Shown here piece by piece: positions 8,239 to 14,203 of a stretch of 21,691 nucleotides of DNA. Both the position numbers and the translations under genes were made by a program. Each line of letters opens with the position of its first letter. The stretch's first letter is position 1. The DNA is from JALCOL01 sp022649665 (GTDB lineage Bacteria > Bacillota > Bacilli > Lactobacillales > Enterococcaceae), in NCBI GenBank assembly GCA_030372335.1, contig JAUDCW010000026.1; one strand, given 5' to 3'. The notes beneath the pieces are model-generated. The model did not search any database and was not told the origin of the DNA. It worked only from the letters and a program-made list of their open reading frames with translations.

Positions 8239-8826
8239 TTATTTCCCTTGAAATAAAACATTCGCGATCTTGTAGCTTTCTTTTTCTTGGATTTCTTTCA
8301 CGAGGCTCTCGAATAAGAAGTTGTATTCGATCCCGCCTTCGCGCAGCAAAAGGCCGCCTTGATGCGGAACCGTTTCAGCTAATAATTTGAAAGAAGTGCT
8401 GTTTTTCTGGTTGAATTGCTTCAGCCACGCTTCATCAAGCAGCGGACGCGACTTTTCGCCCAAAACGACTTCAAGATCATTCGTTTTGAACTGTGCGAGC
8501 GCAATTTCAGCGAATGCTTGGAACTGTTTGGCATCAAAACTTTCCATCTCCGCGATCGCATCTTTAAAGATCAATGAGAGATAATCTTGTTTGCGGTTGA
8601 GGGCGTCTTGCCGGGCGACAAGTTCTTGCCGCTGCTCGCGGTGCTGGTATTCTTTTTCAATACTTTCCAATCCTTTGTGCAGCTGATCTTCTTCGTCTTT
8701 TTTCAGCGCAGCCACTTCTTTTGAAAATTGTTCATCGATCGCTTTGAGATGCGACGTTTTATATTCGAAAGCCGCCGCTTCTCCTTTTTCCCGAATCTGC
8801 TTCAGGATATTTTCCATGGCTTGCAT
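8239..8826 (-). CDS. ntpE: V-type ATPase subunit E (peripheral stalk)
   Basis: The E subunit of the peripheral stalk, 195 aa. The first 110 residues are highly charged and helical (KEVAALKKDEEDQLHKGLES) and would form the coiled coil with NtpF. The C-terminal half is a compact alpha/beta domain (LEVVLGEKSRP, GGLLLREGGIEYNFLFES) that holds the top of the A3B3 head. The start is the ATG at 8826, with GGAGGG 7 nt upstream; an internal Met4 is less likely. It follows ntpK by 13 nt. Confidence 0.94.
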   Translation of the reverse strand: MQAMENILKQIREKGEAAAFEYKTSHLKAIDEQFSKEVAALKKDEEDQLHKGLESIEKEYQHREQRQELVARQDALNRKQDYLSLIFKDAIAEMESFDAKQFQAFAEIALAQFKTNDLEVVLGEKSRPLLDEAWLKQFNQKNSTSFKLLAETVPHQGGLLLREGGIEYNFLFESLVKEIQEKESYKIANVLFQGK

Positions 8827-8839
8827 TCGATTTCCCTCC

Positions 8840-9313
8840 TTATTTGACGTTCAGGACAAGCAAGAAAGAAATAACGAAGCCGAGGATCGCATACGTTTCT
8901 ACCATTGCGGCATAAATGATCCCTTTTGTTGCGTGTTCCGGTTTTTTCGCCAAGATCTGGATCCCGGCAGAAGCCACACGGCCTTGGGCGATCCCGGAGA
9001 AGAGACCGGTGAAAGCGATCGGCAGCGAAGCAACGAAGTATTCCAGGCCGGCAACCATGCTCATGTCAGTCGATAAATTCGTGTAGATCAAAAAGGCGAT
9101 TACGAAACCGTATAATCCTTGGGTCCCTGGCAAAAGCTGAAGGATCAAGGCTTGCCCGAATTTTTCGGGCTGTTCGGTCGTCAGTGCTGCCGCTGCTTCC
9201 CCGGTCATGCCGACCCCTTTGGAAGACCCGATTCCTGAGAAGATTGTTGCACATGCGATCCCGAAGACCGCCATAATGATTCCGCCATTGTTTTCAAGTA
9301 AGTAAGTGATCAT
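8840..9313 (-). CDS. ntpK: V-type Na+-ATPase rotor c subunit (proteolipid)
   Basis: The membrane rotor subunit, 157 aa with four transmembrane helices, made of two fused c-type hairpins as in E. hirae NtpK. The single ion-carrying carboxylate per subunit is Glu139 (AAMVETYAIL); the equivalent place in the first hairpin is Gln65. Leu61, Thr64, Gln65, Tyr68, Gln110 and Glu139 all match, at the same numbers, the residues known to coordinate Na+ in the E. hirae ring. I therefore infer a Na+-translocating rotor. GGAGGAA precedes the ATG at 9313, and the ntpI stop lies 4 nt upstream; this strong site fits the need for many copies of this subunit. Confidence 0.97.
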   Translation of the reverse strand: MITYLLENNGGIIMAVFGIACATIFSGIGSSKGVGMTGEAAAALTTEQPEKFGQALILQLLPGTQGLYGFVIAFLIYTNLSTDMSMVAGLEYFVASLPIAFTGLFSGIAQGRVASAGIQILAKKPEHATKGIIYAAMVETYAILGFVISFLLVLNVK

Positions 9314-9317
9314 AGTT

Positions 9318-11318
9318 CTAATTTCCTCCGTCCGTGTGATTTGTTGGTTTGATATTCACATATTTTTCATCAGTAGCTAAAGGCGAAAATCCTCTGCCGC
9401 CACCGTTGTAAAACTTGCCGAAAAACTCGACATATTGCAGCCGCGCCCCGTGGACGTATGCACTCAGTAAAGACAAGAAGATATTCAAAGCGTGCAGTAC
9501 GATCAACAAAAGGATCCCGACGGTAAAGCGTGCGACCGGCGGCATAAATTCGACCAGCATATTGAAAGCTGCGGCGATCGAACCACCGGAGATCCCGAGC
9601 GCCATCAGCCGCGTGTAGCTCACCAAGTCGCCGATATAGCCGCTGAGTCCATACAGATTGTACATGCCGACAGCCAAGCCCTTCATTTTGGACTTGCGCT
9701 GGAGCATCGGGATCACGATGATGCAAACTGCCGAAACGACGGATAAGATGATCCCGACCGTTGCAAGAGCTTGATTTTTGATAACCATTTTCCCAAGCAG
9801 GATCAAGACCAGACCGATCAAGATCCCCTGCCAAGCGAAAGCATTATTGATACTGTCCAAGTACTCTTTGCGCTTGATATGCTCGACACCGCAGACCATT
9901 AACCCGAACAAGATCTGGATAAAGCCGAAAACGACTGACAAGATCAAGATCGCGTTGACATCCCCACTCGTTGAAAGCAGCGGGAACGGCGAATTCATAC
10001 CGAAAATCGTTTCCGGGAATTCGTGTCCAAAGAAGGACCCGTAAATGATCCCCCAGATGATGACCGCGATCGATAACAAAAAGAAGAAATCGACGAAGGT
10101 CTTCATGCTGCGCTTCAATACCATTTTCTTGCGCGCAAACAGTGTGATCAAAAACAACAGCAAGCCGTATCCGGCATCTGCGACCATCATGCCGAAAAAG
10201 ACCATATAAAAAGGCATCATGTACGGCGTTGGATCGATCTCGTTGTATTTCGGCAAACTGTACATTTCCGTCAGCATCTCAAACGGCTGAACGAATTGAT
10301 TGTTCTTCAATTTGGTCGGGATCTTATCAAGCGGCGTGTCTTCCGCTTTTTCAAAAACGACTACGACTTCTTCCGGCTTGAAAAATTGATGAAGATAATC
10401 AAGGAACGGCTGCTCCTCATCTTTCGTGATCCAGCCTTCCAGCAGAAACAAATCTTTCGACTCGATCAGCTCTTCGGCGGCATCCCGCCGGTGCAAGCGT
10501 GCTAAAAGCAGCTCTTCGCTCAGCGCCATTTCGCGGATCGCTTCGTGCTCTTTGGTGATTTTTTGTTTGACTGCCTTTTCTTCCGCACTCAATTTTTGCA
10601 GTGCCGCCTGGACATCGCGCAGCGCTTCTTGCGGCGGATCCTGATACGGATAGTGCTGCCGGCGAAAGCCGACTTGATCAAAAATCGCTTTCATTTCTGG
10701 TGCGATCTCTTGCAGATAAACGAGAAAATAATCGGTATCGTGCTGACCGGTATAAACTTCCTCGCAGTAGACATCCGGCAGTTCTTTGATTTTTTCTAAA
10801 AACAGCGGCTGATTTTGAACATTCACCGAACCCAAGAGCGCATTGACATTTTGAAAGATCTCATCGTCCGCTGGCGCAAAATCAAGGGTCTGCCAGCGCC
10901 GCAATTCTTCTTCAGCTTCGGCTTTTTGCCGCGCTTCTTCTTTTAACCGAAGCAATTGTTTTTCAAGTTCTTCGATCCGTGTTAATCTTTGATTGAAGAC
11001 CTCTGCATCGAAGCCTTTTTCCAACTCGTCCAGTGTCATCTCGGCGCGCTTCAGCGCATTTTTATCCGGCGCCACACTGTTCTGCTGGACAAACTCGATC
11101 GCATGCTGCACGCGGCGGATCTGCTCTTCCAATTCGCGGCGCGTTTCCAGATCTTTGGGCGAAAGCTGGGTCGTGCCGGTCAGCAAATTGATCTTTTCTT
11201 CGTCATCGGTCAAATCGATGATCTCCAAAGCTTGGCGGCCTTGGATTATTTTCAAAATAGATTCTTTCAGCGGGCTGGCCGCAAGAATCGATATTCGTTC
11301 CATCTGACTAACCGCCAT
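9318..11318 (-). CDS. ntpI: V-type ATPase subunit a/I (membrane stator)
   Basis: The stator subunit of Vo, 666 aa. The N-terminal half (about 1-340) is cytoplasmic and contains long coiled-coil segments (about 55-150 and 225-285) that bind the EG stalks. The C-terminal half has about eight membrane helices starting near PYMMPFYMVFFGMMVADAGYGL. The two arginines thought to release the ion are Arg570 (VSYTRLMALGIS) and Arg626 (HGARLQYVEFF), 56 residues apart as in E. hirae (R573/R629). It forms the ion half-channels next to the NtpK ring. The start ATG at 11318 overlaps ntpF by 11 nt and has AGGGTGA upstream; the ATG at 11303 is a possible alternative. Confidence 0.96.
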   Translation of the reverse strand: MAVSQMERISILAASPLKESILKIIQGRQALEIIDLTDDEEKINLLTGTTQLSPKDLETRRELEEQIRRVQHAIEFVQQNSVAPDKNALKRAEMTLDELEKGFDAEVFNQRLTRIEELEKQLLRLKEEARQKAEAEEELRRWQTLDFAPADDEIFQNVNALLGSVNVQNQPLFLEKIKELPDVYCEEVYTGQHDTDYFLVYLQEIAPEMKAIFDQVGFRRQHYPYQDPPQEALRDVQAALQKLSAEEKAVKQKITKEHEAIREMALSEELLLARLHRRDAAEELIESKDLFLLEGWITKDEEQPFLDYLHQFFKPEEVVVVFEKAEDTPLDKIPTKLKNNQFVQPFEMLTEMYSLPKYNEIDPTPYMMPFYMVFFGMMVADAGYGLLLFLITLFARKKMVLKRSMKTFVDFFFLLSIAVIIWGIIYGSFFGHEFPETIFGMNSPFPLLSTSGDVNAILILSVVFGFIQILFGLMVCGVEHIKRKEYLDSINNAFAWQGILIGLVLILLGKMVIKNQALATVGIILSVVSAVCIIVIPMLQRKSKMKGLAVGMYNLYGLSGYIGDLVSYTRLMALGISGGSIAAAFNMLVEFMPPVARFTVGILLLIVLHALNIFLSLLSAYVHGARLQYVEFFGKFYNGGGRGFSPLATDEKYVNIKPTNHTDGGN

Positions 11319-11631
11319 AAAGCGTCTTCACCCTCTCCAAAATCATTCCGACTGCTTCTTTTTTATTGCTCTCATAAAGCGCGCGGTAATTCGCATCCGA
11401 GTCGCTGATTTCTTTTTGCAGCTTCGTTTCCGCTTCTTTCAAGATCTTTTCTTCCTTGTCGCGCAAGTCATCCAGCGCTTTTTGGACGCGTTCTTGACTT
11501 TCTTTTTTCATCAACGTCAATTCGCTGCTTTTTGCTTCCTGATGCTCGCCCACTTCGACCTTTGCCTGTTCGAGCATATTGTCATTATTCAGCTCAGCCG
11601 CACGGACTTGTTCTAGAATTTCTTTTGCCAT
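11308..11631 (-). CDS. ntpF: V-type ATPase subunit G (peripheral stalk)
   Basis: The first gene of the operon, encoding the G-type peripheral stalk protein, 107 aa. It is almost entirely charged helix (EQAKVEVGEHQEAKSS, ERVQKALDDLRDKEEK), the expected partner for the coiled coil of NtpE. The open frame continues upstream to 11775, but the true start is the ATG at 11631: GGAGGTGAT (11635-11643) sits directly before it, and the upstream codons translate the structured leader. The order F-I-K-E-C-G-A-B-D matches E. hirae. Confidence 0.94.
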   Translation of the reverse strand: MAKEILEQVRAAELNNDNMLEQAKVEVGEHQEAKSSELTLMKKESQERVQKALDDLRDKEEKILKEAETKLQKEISDSDANYRALYESNKKEAVGMILERVKTLYGG

Positions 11632-11655
11632 AGAATCACCTCCAAAAATCATTTC

Positions 11656-11699
11656 TAATAAAAAAACACACTTCTTTACTTTTCCGAAAGTCGTGTGTT
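11656..11699 (-). terminator. Intrinsic terminator inside the ntp operon leader
   Basis: On the minus strand AACACAC (11699-11693) pairs with GTGTGTT (11671-11665). A second 4-bp stem (690-687 with 677-674) sits above two mismatches. The hairpin is followed at once by seven U and UU after one A. It lies upstream of ntpF with no minus-strand gene before it, so its role must be to stop operon transcription conditionally. The ribosome binding site of ntpF begins about 12 nt later. Confidence 0.88.
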
Positions 11700-11777
11700 G
11701 TCCAAATAGTTGGTACACGACGGCATTGTTTCTCTCACCCCTTGAGAAACGTGATCCTTGAAGCGCAATGCCCAACC
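11690..11777 (-). promoter_or_regulatory. Structured leader with antiterminator: candidate riboswitch of the V-ATPase operon
   Basis: Reading the minus strand, a 7-bp stem P1 (GGCATTG, 11772-11766, with CAATGCC, 11728-11722) closes a domain. Inside it are an unpaired CGCTTCAAGGATCAC stretch and a hairpin TTTCTC/GAGAAA (11749-11744 with 11734-11729) with loop AAGGGGTGA. Directly after P1 comes GTCGTGT (11721-11715), which pairs with ACACGAC (11696-11690), reinforced by CCAA/TTGG. This stem takes bases needed for the terminator at 11693-11699, so the two structures exclude each other. The layout is that of a transcriptional riboswitch or protein-controlled attenuator. Because the operon encodes a Na+ pump and a K+ carrier, a Na+-sensing (DUF1646/Na+-I) RNA is the leading guess. 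I could not check the family consensus. Confidence 0.7.
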
Positions 11778-11778
11778 A

Positions 11779-11795
11779 TTAAGTTATTAACTTAA
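11779..11795. promoter_or_regulatory. Perfect palindrome at the ntp transcription start
   Basis: TTAAGTTATTAACTTAA is an 8-1-8 perfect inverted repeat. It begins 5 nt downstream of the predicted -10 box, so it covers the expected start of transcription. It may be a repressor site or a 5' mRNA hairpin. Confidence 0.5.
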
Positions 11796-11800
11796 GAAGA

Positions 11801-11829
11801 AGTATAACAGATTTGCGCTTCCGTGAAAA
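11801..11829 (-). promoter_or_regulatory. Promoter of the ntp operon
   Basis: On the minus strand TATACT (11806-11801) is a good -10, and TTTTCA (11829-11824) lies 17 nt upstream as a weak -35. Transcription would start near 11794, giving a leader of about 160 nt before ntpF. Confidence 0.6.
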
Positions 11830-11904
11830 GGCTATCTTAAAAGTAACGCTTGAATTTTTTTAATCGCTTCGTCATCTAATCAAAATATCAAAGGAGGAAC
11901 CTTG

Positions 11905-12624
11905 ATGAAAAAAAATATCATCGGGATCGCCGGCAATCAGCTTTTCCATTCGCCGGCGCTTGGCGGGCATTCGATCACCTACACCCCGGACGATTTTGTC
12001 CGGGCAGTTGAAGAGGCGGGCGGGATCCCGCTCGTTTTGCCGATCACTGATCCCGAAAAAGCGAACGCTTACATTTCACTCGTCGATAAATTACTCGTTC
12101 CCGGCGGCCAAGATATCGATCCACTGCTCTACGGCGAGGAGCCACGTCCGAAACTCGGGCTGACCACTCCGGCACGCGACCGTTTTGAAGCGGCGCTTCT
12201 TGAAAGTGCGCTGGCAAAAGGACGGCCGATCTTTGCAGTTTGCCGCGGGTTCCAGTTGCTGAACATCGTTTTGGGCGGCAGCCTGTATCAAGATCTTTCA
12301 GAATATCCTGACTGGCGCGTCAAGCATGACCAGCTGCCAACCGAAGGCATCTTTCCGACACATTCGGTCGCGATCGCAAAAGACAGCCGCTTAGCTGCAC
12401 TTTTTTCTGAAAAAGCGCGCGTCAACAGCTTCCATCACCAAGCGATCAAAAAACTCGCGGACGACCTCGAAGCGACTGCCTGGAGCGCCGACCATCTGAT
12501 TGAAGGCTATCAGGAAAAAAACGGCAATTCTAAAATTATCGGGGTGCAGTGGCATCCTGAGCTGGATTTCCGCGAACAAGAGAACGAGCGGAAACTATTC
12601 GAATACTTTGTGAATGAACTGTAA
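11905..12624 (+). CDS. Class I glutamine amidotransferase-like hydrolase (peptidase C26, PuuD-like)
   Basis: A 239-aa protein of the gamma-glutamyl-gamma-aminobutyrate hydrolase group. The catalytic triad is visible: Cys113 in FAVCRGFQ, His217 and Glu219 in VQWHPE. LLVPGGQDIDP (about 64-72) is the oxyanion-side motif, and NSFHHQAIK (about 174-182) is the usual loop. Family members cut gamma-glutamyl bonds in the cytoplasm, for example in putrescine breakdown, but no polyamine gene is nearby and the substrate is unknown. The ATG at 11905 has AAGGAGG 7 nt upstream; the TTG at 11902 is not needed. The gene is divergent from the ntp operon. I see only a weak promoter candidate (TTGAAT near 11850, TCTAAT at 11875-11880, spacing too wide). 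Confidence 0.88.
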   Translation: MKKNIIGIAGNQLFHSPALGGHSITYTPDDFVRAVEEAGGIPLVLPITDPEKANAYISLVDKLLVPGGQDIDPLLYGEEPRPKLGLTTPARDRFEAALLESALAKGRPIFAVCRGFQLLNIVLGGSLYQDLSEYPDWRVKHDQLPTEGIFPTHSVAIAKDSRLAALFSEKARVNSFHHQAIKKLADDLEATAWSADHLIEGYQEKNGNSKIIGVQWHPELDFREQENERKLFEYFVNEL

Positions 12625-12639
12625 ATAAGCTATAAAAAA

Positions 12640-12671
12640 GGGGGCCGTGACATAAGTTTGTCGCGGCTCCT
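12640..12671. terminator. Shared terminator of the C26 hydrolase and hydantoinase genes
   Basis: A stem of about 12 bp (641-652 with 659-670, with two G-U pairs) with loop TAAGTT. On the minus strand it is followed by CTTTTTTATA, a good U-tract for the hydantoinase gene. In the plus direction the tail (TATCTTC) is weak. The stem tip is another copy of the GTGACATAA core. Confidence 0.85.
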
Positions 12672-12725
12672 ATCTTCATATAAACGTTGTGCCAAAAGCA
12701 GCTTCTTGCTGCTATTCGATCTGTT

Positions 12726-14117
12726 TTAGCGTTTGCGCGGAATCAATTCGCCAGCGCCGCGCTCCCCGAGAAATTCGTTGTTTCTGGCAACGACTTTGCC
12801 GCGGGAAAGAACAGTATCGATCACGCAATCGACCTTGATTCCTTCATAAGCACTGTAGCCGGCTTTTGTATGGAGGTTGCTCTTTTCGATCACGCGCGAA
12901 CGATTCGGGTCGATGATCGTGATATCAGCATCGCTTCCCGGAAGGATCGTTCCTTTGCGCGGATACATTCCAAAGATCTTCGCGGCGTTCGTCGCCGAAA
13001 CTTCAACAAAGCGTTCCAAACTGATCCGGCCTTTTTGGACCCCTTCGCTGAACAAGAGTGGCATCCGCTCTTCAACGCCAGAGATCCCACCTGGACATTT
13101 GCGGTAATCGGCCACATTCTCTTCTTTTTCTTCGATTGTGAAAGGACAATGGTCGGTAGCGACGGTTTGGATATCGCCTTTTGCCAAACCGTCCCACAGT
13201 GCTTCATTATCCGCTTTTTTCCGGAATGGCGGCGCGAGGATATATTTGATTCCTTCTTCCGGCCCGCCTTCTTCAAACTTTTTATCAGTCAAAAGCAGAT
13301 ATTGCAGACATGTTTCAGCATACATATTCTTTTGTCCATGCGCACGGAATTCACGCAGCACTTCCAAACTTTCTTTGGCAGACATATGAACGATATAGAT
13401 CGGCGCTTCTTTGGCGACTTTCGCCAAGTTGAACAAACGGTCGACTGCTTCTGCTTCCGCTTGATTCGGCCGTGTGATCGCTTGGTAGATCGGAGTTAAT
13501 TTGCCTTCCGCCGCATATTGGTCTTTTAAGACATTCGTGATCGCATCGTTTTCTGCGTGAACGGTCAACAAGCCATTTTCTTTTTTCATAACTTCCAAAA
13601 TCTCTAACAAATCTTTGTCATGCATCGGGAAACCGTAAGTGGTATATGCTTTAAAACTTGGAAATCCTTGTGAGCTGACGATCCACGCCAGTTCTTTCAA
13701 AATATCTTTATCGATATGCTGAAAGACGCCATGGAAACTGTAGTCGATCGGGCACTTTTCGCCGAGTCCTTTGTATTCATCGAACCGCGACATCAAGGTG
13801 CAGCCTTTTGGACCAAAACTCATATGATCGACGATCATCGTCGTGCCGCCGCAAGCTGCTGCGACGCCGCCAGTATAAAAGTCATCGACTGAACGATATT
13901 TTGGACTTTGCTGCAGTTCCATATGGGTATGCGGATCGATTCCGCCGGGAACGACATACTTGCCTTCTGCATCGATCACTTCATCGAATTTTTCTTCTTT
14001 TTCATCAAAAGTCGTTGCGATCATGCTGATCTTTTCATTTTCGATCTTGATGCTGCCCTTAAAGGCCCCGCCTTCTGTACAGATGATTCCATTCTTGATC
14101 AAACGTTTCAAATTCAT
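12726..14117 (-). CDS. Dihydropyrimidinase/hydantoinase-family amidohydrolase (YgeZ/HyuA type)
   Basis: A 463-aa cyclic amidohydrolase with the binuclear metal set of D-hydantoinases: His63 and His65 (GGIDPHTH), the carboxylated-lysine equivalent Lys156 (FPSFKAYTTY), His187 (VHAEN), His244 (YIVHMS) and Asp322 (VATDHCPF). It resembles E. coli YgeZ closely in blocks such as AAACGGTTMIVDHM, FGPKGC and IDYSFHGV. Such enzymes open cyclic ureides (hydantoins, dihydropyrimidines). In E. coli the gene sits in a purine-catabolism cluster; here it stands alone, so the substrate is open. The ATG at 14117 is chosen (an in-frame GTG precedes it at 14120), with AAGTGAG as a mediocre ribosome binding site. 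It has its own promoter and ends at a shared terminator. Confidence 0.9.
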   Translation of the reverse strand: MNLKRLIKNGIICTEGGAFKGSIKIENEKISMIATTFDEKEEKFDEVIDAEGKYVVPGGIDPHTHMELQQSPKYRSVDDFYTGGVAAACGGTTMIVDHMSFGPKGCTLMSRFDEYKGLGEKCPIDYSFHGVFQHIDKDILKELAWIVSSQGFPSFKAYTTYGFPMHDKDLLEILEVMKKENGLLTVHAENDAITNVLKDQYAAEGKLTPIYQAITRPNQAEAEAVDRLFNLAKVAKEAPIYIVHMSAKESLEVLREFRAHGQKNMYAETCLQYLLLTDKKFEEGGPEEGIKYILAPPFRKKADNEALWDGLAKGDIQTVATDHCPFTIEEKEENVADYRKCPGGISGVEERMPLLFSEGVQKGRISLERFVEVSATNAAKIFGMYPRKGTILPGSDADITIIDPNRSRVIEKSNLHTKAGYSAYEGIKVDCVIDTVLSRGKVVARNNEFLGERGAGELIPRKR

Positions 14118-14130
14118 CACTCACTTTCTA

Positions 14131-14178
14131 TTGAAACGAAGCTATACACCGCTTACATTATAGCATAGTCCGTTTCAA
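14131..14178 (-). promoter_or_regulatory. Hydantoinase promoter within an inverted repeat
   Basis: On the minus strand TGCTATAAT (14165-14157) is an extended -10; the -35 is poor (TATATT). The -10 is framed by a perfect 8-bp inverted repeat, TTGAAACG (14131-14138) and CGTTTCAA (14171-14178), with an inner CTAT/ATAG pair. This geometry suits a regulator binding site. Confidence 0.6.
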
Positions 14179-14203
14179 AAATATAAAAAATTTTCTTTGC
14201 GAC

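Noticed and set aside
11308..11775. The long form of ntpF beginning at 11775
   Set aside because: The additional 48 residues translate the leader hairpins, and a perfect ribosome binding site directly precedes the ATG at 11631.
11632..11800. T-box or c-di-AMP (ydaO) riboswitch as the identity of the ntp leader
   Set aside because: The T-box sequence TGGnACCGCG is absent, and I see none of the ydaO core. The context also fits Na+ better.
12687..13499. A 270-codon open frame on the plus strand
   Set aside because: It lies antisense to the hydantoinase gene, which has all catalytic motifs. The translation is rich in Phe, Arg and Cys without any recognisable domain, and there is no ribosome binding site.
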